Shown: piece by piece, positions 44,488 through 53,918 of the stretch
How the letters are laid out: the number at the start of each line of letters is the position of its first letter
How positions within the stretch are numbered: position 1 is the first letter of the stretch
Origin: Paenibacillus phytorum
GTDB lineage: Bacteria > Bacillota > Bacilli > Paenibacillales > NBRC-103111
DNA: 64,000 nt
Direction of reading: 5' to 3'
Assembly (NCBI RefSeq): GCF_013141715.1
Contig: NZ_WHOA01000116.1
Coordinates: forward strand, 1 to 64,000
Program-made: the position numbers and the translations under genes
Notes under the pieces: generated by a model
The model's input: only the letters and a program-made list of their open reading frames with translations
Databases searched by the model: none
What the model was told of the DNA's origin: nothing

Positions 44488-46203
44488 TTACACTTTAAAC
44501 CGTCCAACTACACTTTGTAAGGATTCCGCCGTTTCGCTAAGACTAATTACCGATTTATCAATGGCTTCCATCGCGTACATTTGCTCTTTCGTATGTGACA
44601 CAATAGTTTGAGATTGCTGCGACGATTGCTTGGCTAGATGAGCCATCTCCGCAATGGAAGCAGACACTTCCTGGGATCCAGCGGACATTTCTTCCGTGGC
44701 AGAGGAAAGATCCTGCACCTGTTCAGAGATGTTGGCGATGGCTTGAAGGATCCCTCCAAACATGTCCCCTGACTGTATAATCAGCTGCACACCGTGCTTC
44801 ACCTCGTCCTTCACCTCCTGCATAGAAGTCACAGAAGCCAAGGCGTCTTCTTGTATCCCTTTAATAATATCATTGATTTGCGAAGTAGATTGGATCGCTT
44901 GCTCAGCCAATTTCCTTACTTCCGTAGCCACGACAGCAAAGCCCCTCCCATTCTCCCCTGCTCTTGCGGCTTCAATCGATGCGTTAAGCGCTAGTAGATT
45001 CGTCTGTGAAGCAATGCCTGTAATGACATCCACAATATGATGGATTTCCTGCGATCTTTGCCCAACACGATCAATAATTTGTGTAGAGGTTTCCACGGAT
45101 TGCTCAATCCGATTCATTTGCTGAATGGAATCTGCTATGGTCGCATGACCTCGCTTCGCATCTTCCCTAGCATCTAAGGAGGCTGCCGCTACTGTAGAAG
45201 AGGATTCCGCCATACGCGAAATCCCTACTGCCATCTCTTCCATGGCTCTTGCGCTTTCGGATGCACCTTGATCCTGTGCCGCATTTCCCGCAGCAACCAC
45301 ATCGATCGCATGAGCGATTTCACTTGTTGCTTGTATGGTAAGCCGCGTGTGGTTCCCCAGCTGACCCCCAGATTGTTGAACCGAGTCCGCATTCACTGTG
45401 GCTTCATGCAGAAGGGAGCGAAGCTGACCCACCATATTATTGCAAGCATCGATTAATTGCCCCGTTTCATCCTTACTCATCTTCCCATCCAGACGTGTGG
45501 TGAGGTCGCCATTTGCTACGCGACGCAAGAAACCTACTGCTCTCGTAATAGGCCTTGTGATCATCCGTTCTAATGTAAAAGCTAGAAATAATCCAATCAC
45601 AACAACAGCTACGCTAGATATGATCAAAGTCTTCACCAATTGCGACATGTGATTATCTAAATTGCTTTGCGCTTCTGCATACTTCTTGTCATAAGTAAGT
45701 ACAAGCTTATCTGTTAACTCGTAAATTTGATTTTTGGCTTCATCGGTTTCATCGTCTACTTTCTTATACTCCGCTTTCAACTGTTGGGCTGTGTATTTAT
45801 CTTGATTGTTATAGATCGCAACCACCTTATCGAACATCGCGATGTACAGTTGGCTTTGCTTGACAACACTCCCCGCCCACTGGCGCTCTTCATCCGTTCC
45901 TGCTGATGCGCTTACACTTTCTACCATTTCAAAGAACGTCTTCGTATTCTCTTGGTATTCCTGAATAATCTCTTTATTGTTGTTAATGATCAAATCAGCT
46001 TGATTACTGTATAGAATGCCTACCATGCTTTTTAAAGATAAGGCAATCTTTTCGTTGGTCATACTGGCCGTTTGTTCATTTACACTGAGCTTAGTTGATT
46101 GTACCATTCGATAGGATAGTCCAGCTGAAATCATAAACAGCAAGATCAGAGCGACAAAACTTATCAGAAACTTAAAGCGTATTGAATGAATAAAAGAAAC
46201 CAA
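44488..46203 (-). CDS. Methyl-accepting chemotaxis protein
   Basis: A 571-residue chemoreceptor: TM1 (about 10-30), a four-helix-bundle ligand domain (about 35-185), TM2 (about 188-210), HAMP (about 212-265), then the signalling domain with the conserved hairpin tip EIHHIVDVITGIASQTNLLALNASIEAARAGENGRGFAVVATEVRKLAEQ. Adaptation-site pattern present. TTG start with GGCGGTGAG upstream. Ligand unknown. No cheA/cheW in the window. Confidence 0.94.
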   Translation of the reverse strand: MVSFIHSIRFKFLISFVALILLFMISAGLSYRMVQSTKLSVNEQTASMTNEKIALSLKSMVGILYSNQADLIINNNKEIIQEYQENTKTFFEMVESVSASAGTDEERQWAGSVVKQSQLYIAMFDKVVAIYNNQDKYTAQQLKAEYKKVDDETDEAKNQIYELTDKLVLTYDKKYAEAQSNLDNHMSQLVKTLIISSVAVVVIGLFLAFTLERMITRPITRAVGFLRRVANGDLTTRLDGKMSKDETGQLIDACNNMVGQLRSLLHEATVNADSVQQSGGQLGNHTRLTIQATSEIAHAIDVVAAGNAAQDQGASESARAMEEMAVGISRMAESSSTVAAASLDAREDAKRGHATIADSIQQMNRIEQSVETSTQIIDRVGQRSQEIHHIVDVITGIASQTNLLALNASIEAARAGENGRGFAVVATEVRKLAEQAIQSTSQINDIIKGIQEDALASVTSMQEVKDEVKHGVQLIIQSGDMFGGILQAIANISEQVQDLSSATEEMSAGSQEVSASIAEMAHLAKQSSQQSQTIVSHTKEQMYAMEAIDKSVISLSETAESLQSVVGRFKV

Positions 46204-46402
46204 GAGCTCACCGCCTTAAGAGTTGTCCTGTAGATTCATTTCCACAGCTGAAAGAAAGATATCTCTCTTCGATTCTCTCCCTTGAAGTAAATCTCCTCCA
46301 GATTTCGAGCTATAGCTATTTTTCAAATTACACGTAGAAGTCCGACTCATCTGCCAGTTCACTTTCGAATCCTATAAAGCATGTTTTTTTTTATTAAAAT
46401 GC

Positions 46403-46428
46403 GAACTTTTTTGTACTTGTAACGTCTA
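46403..46428 (+). promoter_or_regulatory. ECF-type autoregulatory promoter
   Basis: GAAC (46403-46406), 16 bp, then CGTCTA (46423-46428). The same AAC-N16-CGTCTA spacing precedes the YuaF/flotillin operon. It lies immediately before the sigma factor gene, as ECF autoregulation would. Confidence 0.65.
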
Positions 46429-46446
46429 ATTCAGAGAGGTGAGAGA

Positions 46447-47013
46447 ATGGAGACGACCGGTGTCCATGTATTTGATTACTTAAAGTATGTATCTGAAACA
46501 ACGGATCAGAAAGTGATTCTTCGCAATATAATGGAAACTTATGGAAATGATGTATGGAATTATGCGTTTAGCATTTGCCGTAATTCAGATTTAGCTGATG
46601 ACATTACGCAGGATGCTTTCTTGAAAGTATATCGCAATCTTACTACATTCCGCGGTGAAGCTTCGGTCAAAACCTGGCTCCTTACCATTACACGTAATAC
46701 CGCATATGACTACCTACGCAAAGCATTTTGGCGCAAAGTTACACTTGTTGGCTTCATTCAATCTGCAGGCACAACACAATCGGCAGAAACAGAAGCGATG
46801 GAGAAATTATATGCTAGTGATATATGGAAAAAAGTGATATCTCTGTCTCCAAAATACAGAGAAATCTTAATTTTGCATGCCCATTATCAGCTCTCAACGA
46901 AAGAAATGGCTGCCATCCTTAACATCTCGGAGGGAACCGTTAAATCCCGACTTCACCACGCCAGACTCAAGGTGATCAGTTTGAAGGAGCGTGAAGCGCT
47001 TGAAAACTCCTGA
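46447..47013 (+). CDS. ECF sigma-70 family factor
   Basis: A 188-residue RNA polymerase sigma factor. Region 2 (LADDITQDAFLKVYRNLTTFRGEASVKTWLLTITRNTAYDYLRK) and region 4 (LSPKYREILILHAHYQLSTKEMAAILNISEGTVKSRLHHARLKV) are clear. Short length and lack of regions 1 and 3 give the ECF class. Overlaps the next gene by 23 bp, the position normally held by an anti-sigma gene. RBS GAGAGGTGAGAG. Confidence 0.95.
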   Translation: METTGVHVFDYLKYVSETTDQKVILRNIMETYGNDVWNYAFSICRNSDLADDITQDAFLKVYRNLTTFRGEASVKTWLLTITRNTAYDYLRKAFWRKVTLVGFIQSAGTTQSAETEAMEKLYASDIWKKVISLSPKYREILILHAHYQLSTKEMAAILNISEGTVKSRLHHARLKVISLKEREALENS

Positions 47014-48313
47014 TCCGGATGATTTACATAAGCAATTGGAATCAGGACCGCTTAAGCAATCTGGCTTCACCTCCAAGCTTCAAGGCGAGATCGAGGAAGC
47101 CATTGAGCGGAAGGAACGAGCGAAGCCGAAGGTAAAGCCCCTACTCTGTTTCGCCGGAATCGGTGCAATAGCTGCAGCGTTACTGCTCTTTCCATGGCGT
47201 ACAATCCATACGCAAAGTGACGCAGCTACTGCAATGGATGCTTCTGTTACGACTGCGGCGTCCACTAGTTCGTCCCCTGCCCCAATAAGCACCGCACTGC
47301 TTATTGGGCTAAGGACCGAGCGTGAATCTAACAATACAGAGGCGCAGCATGCTTTAGGACCCATTCGTTATAGTACTTATCGAACAATGCTTATCGCGCC
47401 GGTTCGCGGCCAACTGCAGAAGACGTCCGAGGGCACTGGAATTCTCATGCCTTATAAGCAAAATTTTTGGAAAATCGATTCCTTGGTTCATAAAACGAAA
47501 ACAGATGAGTTCCACTATTTATCTGCTCATCTAGCTGATCAGCCTGTGAAACCAGAAGTATTCCCCGATCAAGCGGACGAACAGTTAAATCGCGTGGAGA
47601 CCCTGTTATTTGCTGGGAATCAATATGTTTCCATCGCTGAATCGGAGGAGGCTTGGCGAGGTAATGCCCCTTATCAAGCGGAACGCATCTGGGTTCGTAC
47701 CCTCCCACAATTAAAAGAAGGGCATACTGTGCAGTTCTATAACAAACCGGTGGACAAGAACCATGTTTCGATCACCGATTTATATGGCAGCAGTAGCAGC
47801 ATCCTTACAAATGTACCGAGCAGCTCTGCCAAATTGCTTGGTGAGATTACAGGCCAAAGCTGGACCGTCCAGCGTGAGCCAGGCCGCTGGGTCGGCAAGG
47901 TCGCTGAGACGCCGCGAATTAGTGCAACGACACCTGATAGCTACGTTCTACACGACTTCCCGCGCGAGCTGCCTGATAAAGTCATCAATCACGATGATCT
48001 TTGCTGCTCATGGAGCGCTATTCAGTCCTCGTGGCCGTTAGCAACCGATGCGTTAACATCGCCGATGAATGATATGATCGTCATTTTCGAGAACGGCAAG
48101 CTCAAGTTCTACCCTTACGGTCAGGCGCCGGGGAATGATCCACAACTAACCTTGGACCTCCAGCCGGGCGAGAAACTCGTTATGGCGCAGTGGGCAACCG
48201 ATCACTACGTACAAGAGTGGATCGATAAAGTAGGCCGGTATTTGAATGATGATCAGGCTGAATCGAGCATCAGTGACGAAATGGATAATGGTAGAGTTGG
48301 AAAAACCCGCTAA
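46991..48313 (+). CDS. Membrane protein downstream of ECF sigma, candidate anti-sigma
   Basis: About 440 residues. A short Lys/Glu-rich cytoplasmic N terminus (about 1-50), one TM (about 53-69, LLCFAGIGAIAAALLLFPW), then a large extracytoplasmic domain with no family I recognise. The topology and overlap with the sigma gene suggest an anti-sigma-type regulator, but the usual zinc HxxxCxxC motif is absent. The start could be GTG 46991 or TTG 47000; the latter has AAGGAG at better spacing. A terminator follows. Confidence 0.78.
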   Translation: MKRLKTPDPDDLHKQLESGPLKQSGFTSKLQGEIEEAIERKERAKPKVKPLLCFAGIGAIAAALLLFPWRTIHTQSDAATAMDASVTTAASTSSSPAPISTALLIGLRTERESNNTEAQHALGPIRYSTYRTMLIAPVRGQLQKTSEGTGILMPYKQNFWKIDSLVHKTKTDEFHYLSAHLADQPVKPEVFPDQADEQLNRVETLLFAGNQYVSIAESEEAWRGNAPYQAERIWVRTLPQLKEGHTVQFYNKPVDKNHVSITDLYGSSSSILTNVPSSSAKLLGEITGQSWTVQREPGRWVGKVAETPRISATTPDSYVLHDFPRELPDKVINHDDLCCSWSAIQSSWPLATDALTSPMNDMIVIFENGKLKFYPYGQAPGNDPQLTLDLQPGEKLVMAQWATDHYVQEWIDKVGRYLNDDQAESSISDEMDNGRVGKTR

Positions 48314-48334
48314 GTCCTGTGACTTAACGGGTTT
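48299..48334. terminator. Bidirectional terminator
   Basis: AAACCCG(C)TAAGTC pairs with GACTTA(A)CGGGTTT around CTGT, between the convergent genes. Confidence 0.75.
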
Positions 48335-48341
48335 TCGTTGT

Positions 48342-48869
48342 TTACCAGCCCCTGCGATCACGCAAGCTTGTGATGTGGGCAATATGATGATTACCATGCC
48401 ATGCGTAATTGCCAACGTTCCAATCCAGTCGAATCGTCTTCCCTGACTCTGGATGTACGAATGCACGTGCAAACTGCTCATGCTGCATATCGTGCAGAAC
48501 AATCATCCAGCGGCTGTGCAATGCATCGAGCAAGGTAAGCGACAACTCCACCGGAGCCGACTTGCCGTCGCTAAGCTCAGCCCAGCGATCCTCATAGTAA
48601 GGTCTGATCGTCGGCTCTTCTTCTGTCAGCGCCAGCTTAAACCTTGTGTAGCTGTTCATATGGCTGTCTGCAACGTGATGCACGACTTGTCGCAGCGTCC
48701 ACCCACCTGGGCGATAGGGCGTATCCAGCTGCTCGTCAGACAGCCCAGCAACCGCGTCACGCAGCCTACTTGGCGTCGACTCGATGTCGGCCATCCACTC
48801 TTGCAACTGCTCCCGTGAAATTTCACCTTCGTGTTCAAACAATCCAATAGGGTAGCGCAATTCATCCAT
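48342..48869 (-). CDS. YfiT/DinB-type bacillithiol transferase
   Basis: A 175-residue member of the DinB/YfiT (BstA-like) four-helix family of metal-dependent transferases. Metal His are visible in RQVVHHVADSHMN and in YAWHGNHHIAHI. YfiT relatives attach bacillithiol to electrophiles, so detoxification is the probable role. GGAGGC RBS. Confidence 0.88.
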   Translation of the reverse strand: MDELRYPIGLFEHEGEISREQLQEWMADIESTPSRLRDAVAGLSDEQLDTPYRPGGWTLRQVVHHVADSHMNSYTRFKLALTEEEPTIRPYYEDRWAELSDGKSAPVELSLTLLDALHSRWMIVLHDMQHEQFARAFVHPESGKTIRLDWNVGNYAWHGNHHIAHITSLRDRRGW

Positions 48870-48942
48870 ACGACCAAGCCTCCAGCAACTTTTTCTCTAT
48901 TATAGCGAAGTTTTGCTAGGCTGCCCACGATGTTGAAGTAAA

Positions 48943-49313
48943 GCACTACAAAGCGTCGGATACGCTCTCTCCACCACCCATCGGCTACATTAACGCTACA
49001 AAACATCGCTAACTCACCAACTATCTAGTCAATTCTCACTTTAGCGATGTAAAACATCACTAAAGTCGCCGGACGCCCTCTTTCCACCACCCATAAGCTA
49101 CGTTAACTCTGCAAAACATCGCTAACTCACCAACTAGCTAGTCAATTCTCACTTTAACGATGTAAAACATCACTAAAGTCGCCGGACGCCCTCTTTCCAC
49201 CACCCATCGGCTACGTTAACGCTGCAAAACATCGCTAACTCACCAGCTAGCTAGTCAACTCTCACTTTTGCGAGGTAAAACATCACTAAAGTCGCCAAAC
49301 CCCCTTCTCTCTC
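48943..49313. repeat. 113-bp tandem repeat array, about 3 copies
   Basis: The marker CCACCACCCA starts at 48971, 49084 and 49197, exactly 113 bp apart. Each unit has two hairpins: CTTTAGCGATGT / ACATCACTAAAG (12-bp arms, one mismatch, loop AAA) and GTTAACGCTG / CATCGCTAAC, plus ACTAGCTAGT. No open frame of interest. Unrelated in sequence to the array at 1.5 kb but built the same way. Confidence 0.88.
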
Positions 49314-49403
49314 ACTCGCCAGCTTCTTCAACTCAACTTCCTCACCACAATCCAACAACAAATAAAGGCCTCACAACCCGCAATCCCTGCGGCTGTGAGA
49401 CCT

Positions 49404-49877
49404 TTATCTCCTTTTAAACCTTATAAACATCAATGAACCTTTGAGCGAAACGGGATCCCACTGGGTCCCCTTTCCCTCAGCGAGAATAGCCAGTGCCTTC
49501 TCGATCGGCATCCCTTTCCGATAAGGACGATCGGAGGTCATAGCATCGAAGGCATCGGCTACCGCAATGATGCGACCGAACTCGGGGATATCCAGGCCCT
49601 TCAGGCCATCTGGATACCCGCCGCCATTATAGCGCTCATGATGAGAGCGCACGCCTGGAAGCAGAGGCGCCATAGCCTCAGCGGGCTCGATTTGCTTCAA
49701 AATCGATTCGTCGAGCACGGGATGCAGCTTGATTTGCTCGAACTCCTCATTGGTGAGCCGACTTTCCTTCAGCAGCACATCGTCGCGCACACCAATTTTG
49801 CCGATATCATGCAGCAGGGCCGTCTTGTTCAATAGATCTAGTTCCTGTTCGTTCAAATCTACAGCTCGTCCAAGAAG
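49404..49877 (-). pseudogene. Broken HD-GYP phosphodiesterase gene
   Basis: The open frame 49404-49856 encodes an HD-GYP core: LLHDIGKIGVRDDVLL (HD) and HHERYNGGGYPDGLKG (GYP), expected to hydrolyse cyclic di-GMP. Similarity continues 21 bp further (LLGRAVD) but ends at an in-frame TAG (49878-49880), so the N-terminal sensor part is missing. At the other end a one-base shift near 49450 changes the normal ending WDPRFAQRFIDVYKV into an unrelated tail. Probably a dead gene. Confidence 0.8.
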
Positions 49878-49962
49878 CTATCGATCATTGCACTGAATTC
49901 TAGTGTTTTTCTCATTGTATAGCAATTCAACCATTTGCGCTTTAAATCTAAACCATTTTTAA

Positions 49963-49993
49963 CAAAAAAAATCCTCAGCCCGGAAGCTGAGGA
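49963..49993 (-). terminator. Terminator of the flotillin operon
   Basis: ATCCTCAGC pairs with GCTGAGGA(C) around CCGGAA; minus strand continues with eight T. Confidence 0.8.
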
Positions 49994-50033
49994 CTTGCTT
50001 ATTTACATTGCTCATTTACATTACTCATTCACG

Positions 50034-51479
50034 TCATTCCGATTCCTTATTCAAAATAAGTTCATTATCCTTGCCTAGAAATGCACGCGCAAGATCTGTC
50101 ACGCTTTTACCCGTTAGCGTCTGAGTAATTTCCGGCACTTGCGCGATCATTTTAGCAATATCGCCTGTAATCCGATTCACGCCTGACGTCGTTCCATCTT
50201 GTGAAATCACCGTAATTTTATCTACATTGCTCAGCGGAGCCGCAATTTTCTCAGCTAATTCCGGCAGTATGCGAAGAATCTCCACCGTAACTGCCGCCTG
50301 CGTATACTGCTTGTAAGCCTCCGCCTTCTTCTCCAACGCTTCAGCCTCCGCAAGCCCCGCTAAGCGGACGACTTCCGCATTCGCTTTCCCTTTCGCGAGC
50401 TCCGCTTCGGCCGTTGCTTCGCCGCGTTTTCTCGTCGACTCCGCATCCGCCTCGGCTTCGAGAATTTGCCTCTGCTTATTGACTTCGGCACGCATAATGG
50501 CCGCTAGCTTCTCCGCTTCAGCCGGCTTAATGACCGACGCTTCAAGCTCTTTCTCCTTCAGCTCGACTTCAATCTGGCGAACTGTCTTGTTCGCCTCCGC
50601 TTCCATCTGTCGGATTTTCACCTGTTCCGTCACGAGCGACTGTTGAATCTGCTTCTGCTTCAATTCATAAGCCAAATCCGCTTCAGCCTGTCGGCTCGTC
50701 GTTTCCTGCTTGAACTCGGCTTCCTTCATGCTGAGCTCTTTGCGGTACTGCGCTTCCTTCGCCGAAGCGGCGCTCTCCGCCTCAATCTTCAACTGATGGG
50801 CTTCCGCTCGACGAATCGCGGATTCCTTCTCCGTATCTGCCTGACGAATTTGGATATCCCGCTCCACTTCAGCTCTGGCAATACTAGCACTTTTGCGGAT
50901 ACGCTCCACTTCCGGTACGCCTAGGTTCTCAATGTATCCTTGATCGTCGGCCACTCGTTTGAGCACAAAGGAGATGAGGCTCAGCCCCATTTTATCCAAA
51001 TCCTCAGAGCACGTTTCCCTCATCTTGCTGTTCAGCTCATCCGGATTCTTAAGAATGGCTTCCACGGTCAATTGTCCAACCAACCCACGAAGATGTCCTT
51101 CTACGGAATGCAAAATCATCATTTCCCGCTCTAACAATGTGTGGTCAAGGAACTGCTCCGAGGCTGTACCGATCGCAACTGGATCACTTTGAATCTTGAT
51201 TTGAGCCACCGCCTCAATCTTGAGCCGTATCCCCTGTTGGGAAAACATAGGTTGATCCGGCTTCACATCGAAGCTCATGAGCATCATGGAGATCGTTTTA
51301 AAGCTTTGAAAACCAGGGATGACGAACGTCCCTCCGCCTTGTACGACCCTTTTTCCACCTAAACCATACACAATCATCGCCTCATTCGGCGGCACTTTCT
51401 TGTACGCTCTCACAATGGAAGCCAGTAAGATGAAAACGACAACAACAATCGCAACAACCGTATACAAAATTCCCAACAT
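50034..51479 (-). CDS. floT: Flotillin family protein
   Basis: A 481-residue membrane-microdomain scaffold (FloT/YuaG type). An N-terminal hydrophobic hairpin (about 3-22), an SPFH domain (about 25-210), then a long Glu/Ala/Lys coiled coil (about 210-410, EAEAxxxRxxAEAxAEL repeats), then a C-terminal segment with TQTLTGKSVTDLARAFLGK. It organises detergent-resistant membrane domains and is linked to envelope stress. Follows the YuaF-like gene. Confidence 0.93.
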   Translation of the reverse strand: MLGILYTVVAIVVVVFILLASIVRAYKKVPPNEAMIVYGLGGKRVVQGGGTFVIPGFQSFKTISMMLMSFDVKPDQPMFSQQGIRLKIEAVAQIKIQSDPVAIGTASEQFLDHTLLEREMMILHSVEGHLRGLVGQLTVEAILKNPDELNSKMRETCSEDLDKMGLSLISFVLKRVADDQGYIENLGVPEVERIRKSASIARAEVERDIQIRQADTEKESAIRRAEAHQLKIEAESAASAKEAQYRKELSMKEAEFKQETTSRQAEADLAYELKQKQIQQSLVTEQVKIRQMEAEANKTVRQIEVELKEKELEASVIKPAEAEKLAAIMRAEVNKQRQILEAEADAESTRKRGEATAEAELAKGKANAEVVRLAGLAEAEALEKKAEAYKQYTQAAVTVEILRILPELAEKIAAPLSNVDKITVISQDGTTSGVNRITGDIAKMIAQVPEITQTLTGKSVTDLARAFLGKDNELILNKESE

Positions 51480-51516
51480 AAACGCATAACCTCCCAGTAG
51501 TTAATTGCAGCAGCTA

Positions 51517-52041
51517 TTATTGGTTAAACCTCGTTACCGTCGCAATTCCTTTATTCATGTGCAAAACGACGACCTTCGTCCCCTTCGGAATGGACTCCCC
51601 ATTCTCAGATCGAACACTGATGGAACGCGTAGTGCCATGCATCACAAACATCATTTCGCCCGTCCCCTTCCCATTAATCGGCACAGACAGCTTCCCTAAC
51701 TGACCACTCAGATCAAAATCGCTCTCTTTCATGCTGTGGTCATGCTTATAAATAACTTTGGCGTAGAGAAGGAAGAAGAGCCATCCTACGAAGAGACCGG
51801 CACCGATTGCGATAAGCAGAATGAGCAAACTACTTGTCATCCCAACTTGATTCAGCATATACCCCATGCCGCCAAACACCGTCAAACTAGCTAATATGGA
51901 AGATAAGTTAAAAAAAGACGGTCCACCATGGGCATGAGCTGCCCCGTTATCCGCATGAAACTCACCGCCAAAAAACGTAACAAGTACCGTGAGTACAAGG
52001 CCTACAAAGAAACATATGGCAAACAACGTCATCATAGACAA
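51517..52041 (-). CDS. yuaF: NfeD/YuaF-like membrane protein
   Basis: A 174-residue protein: signal/TM at 1-25, a TM pair (about 45-100), then a soluble OB-fold domain (SDFDLSGQLGKLSVPINGKGTGEMMFVMHGTTRSISVRSENGESIPKGTKVVVL) typical of NfeD C-terminal domains. Partner of flotillin in Bacillus yuaF-floT operons. RBS AGGAGG. Confidence 0.9.
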   Translation of the reverse strand: MSMMTLFAICFFVGLVLTVLVTFFGGEFHADNGAAHAHGGPSFFNLSSILASLTVFGGMGYMLNQVGMTSSLLILLIAIGAGLFVGWLFFLLYAKVIYKHDHSMKESDFDLSGQLGKLSVPINGKGTGEMMFVMHGTTRSISVRSENGESIPKGTKVVVLHMNKGIATVTRFNQ

Positions 52042-52103
52042 TTACCTCCTAAGAGTTTTGCTTTAGCAAATTTACCTTGTACGCAGTACGCCTTATAAAT
52101 ATA

Positions 52104-52128
52104 GACGAATTTGGTAATAAAAGGTTTC
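52104..52128 (-). promoter_or_regulatory. ECF-type promoter of yuaF-floT
   Basis: On the minus strand GAAAC (52124-52128), 16 bp, CGTC (52104-52107) followed by TATA. This matches the sigma-W-like consensus and has the same 16-bp AAC-to-CGTCTA spacing as the promoter of the ECF sigma gene at 46403. Confidence 0.75.
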
Positions 52129-52153
52129 GCCCAAAAAAAATATACTCATAACA

Positions 52154-52185
52154 GCGAATCCTTCAGCTTTATTTCGCGTATAATC
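52154..52185 (+). promoter_or_regulatory. Possible ECF-type promoter of first stalk lipoprotein
   Basis: GCGAATC, 16 bp, CGTATAATC. A matching GCGCATC-N16-CGTATAATC precedes the paralogue at 54474, and no good -35 (TTGACA) is present. Either an ECF site, or a sigma-A -10 (TATAAT) with duplicated upstream sequence. Confidence 0.45.
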
Positions 52186-52234
52186 ATTGAACGTCTTTTA
52201 CTATTTTTATTAAACCTAAGGAGTAGATTATCAC

Positions 52235-53800
52235 ATGCACAAAAAGAAATTGACTTGGTGGATCTCCGCCGCAATGGTTCTATTGATGTTTACTTTATCA
52301 GGCTGCCAGGCTGTGCAAGGATTAGACCTTGCTGGGGCGATTCAGAATGACTGGGCCGTGAAGTCCTCAGAATCCAAAGGCACCTTGCAGCTCGAGTTTG
52401 TGCCTGGCGACACTTCTAAGCTATCCACTGAGGAGCAGAAGGCACTAACCGCTCTGCAAAACGTGAAAATCGAACTCACCAATGTGAAAACACAAGATGC
52501 ACAGCACCTTTCGGCAGATGGTACGATTACATACAGTAAAGGCACAATTCCTTTCAAACTTGCAACTGAGGGCACCAAGTTCATTTTGAGTGTCGAGGGC
52601 GCGAAGAAACCGATTGTTTTCGATGTCTTAGGAGGTTCTAATTTATCGTTTACTAAACTGTTACCCGCAGCTGTGCAAGAACAGTTCGGCAACAAAATTG
52701 CAGATATTAAATCTGCGATTATTGGACTTATTTTAGCTAATACGCCTAATCCGTCGAACATATCTGTCACACCTGTCACGGATAAAGTAAATGGCGAGTC
52801 CCTGTCTCTGCAAAAAGCGCATATCGAGCTTAGCGGCACGGAACTGGCTTCCCTTCTCAAAAAGCTGCTGAGTAATGTTCTCGCTGATGAAGCTGGATTG
52901 AAAGAATTGATCAGCCAATTGTACGATGCCCTCTCACCAATTATTGAGGAGCAAATCAAGGGCGGATCTACCGACTTTTCTCTAAAGATTTTAAGTAATA
53001 AACAGTTAGCTGTTGGACTTGTCTACCCACCTGTTCAAGATTTTCTGAAGAAAACAGCTGCGTCCTTGGATAAAATGATTGCCGGGGATGCTTTGGGCGA
53101 GCCGGGCATTTTGCCGATTCAGGATTTATTTAACAGCAAATCAGCCCTTCAAGCAGATATTTACACAGACGCTGACAAACAAGTTCGCAAGCAAAGCCTT
53201 GCGTTGAATGTTCCTCTTACGAATACGAGCTCAGGCATTGCTGCTCTCAAGCTGTCTTATGTAAGTGAGACGTGGAATATCAATAAGCCGGTCACGGCGA
53301 ATACCATCAATATTTCTGACGGTGCGCTAAATGTAGGCATGGACGCTTCATCCATCTACAGCTTATTGAATAACCTTGATAAGCAGTCTCTCATTTACAA
53401 GCTGCTCAAGGATGATTTGAAAGTAACGAAAAAAGAAGTCAATCTGAAGTTGAATGATGGTGCTTCCGGGGCTGAATCCGATACCCCACAGCCTTTTATT
53501 AATTCAGATAACAAAACGATGGTGCCTGTGAGATTTATTTCTGAAAAGCTTGGCGCTGAGGTTGGCTGGAACGGGAATCTTCAGCAAGTAACCATCAAGG
53601 ACTTGTTAACAGGTGCGACGATTGTCCTGAAGCTAGACAGTAAGATCGCAAGTGTGAACGGCGCTTCTATCGAGTTGGAAAGTGCGGCTACGCTCCATAA
53701 CGGATCCACTTTCGTACCGATTCGATTCATCGCGGAGCAGCTCGGAGGCAAAGTTTCATTCAATGACGATACACGTGTAGTTACGATTAAACGCGACTAA
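52235..53800 (+). CDS. Lipoprotein with copper-amine-oxidase-type stalk domain (1)
   Basis: A 521-residue exported lipoprotein: lipobox LSGCQAV with Cys about 25, a long helical/beta domain (about 30-400), then a C-terminal Cu_amine_oxidN1 stalk domain (about 415-521): NKTMVPVRFISEKLGAEVGWNG...KIASVNGASIELE...NGSTFVPIRFIAEQLGGKVSFNDDTRVVTIKR. Such domains in Paenibacillaceae are thought to bind the cell wall or metal. RBS AAGGAG. Close paralogue of the gene at 54474. Confidence 0.85.
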   Translation: MHKKKLTWWISAAMVLLMFTLSGCQAVQGLDLAGAIQNDWAVKSSESKGTLQLEFVPGDTSKLSTEEQKALTALQNVKIELTNVKTQDAQHLSADGTITYSKGTIPFKLATEGTKFILSVEGAKKPIVFDVLGGSNLSFTKLLPAAVQEQFGNKIADIKSAIIGLILANTPNPSNISVTPVTDKVNGESLSLQKAHIELSGTELASLLKKLLSNVLADEAGLKELISQLYDALSPIIEEQIKGGSTDFSLKILSNKQLAVGLVYPPVQDFLKKTAASLDKMIAGDALGEPGILPIQDLFNSKSALQADIYTDADKQVRKQSLALNVPLTNTSSGIAALKLSYVSETWNINKPVTANTINISDGALNVGMDASSIYSLLNNLDKQSLIYKLLKDDLKVTKKEVNLKLNDGASGAESDTPQPFINSDNKTMVPVRFISEKLGAEVGWNGNLQQVTIKDLLTGATIVLKLDSKIASVNGASIELESAATLHNGSTFVPIRFIAEQLGGKVSFNDDTRVVTIKRD

Positions 53801-53918
53801 CCTGTTGAATTGACACGAGTTGGCGATACACCTTTTTTGGGCGGCTGAATAATCTAGTAGTGAACCTAGGCAAAAGCCTGCTGCTAAGCGCAGCCGCACG
53901 AAAAAGGAGCGAAACCGT

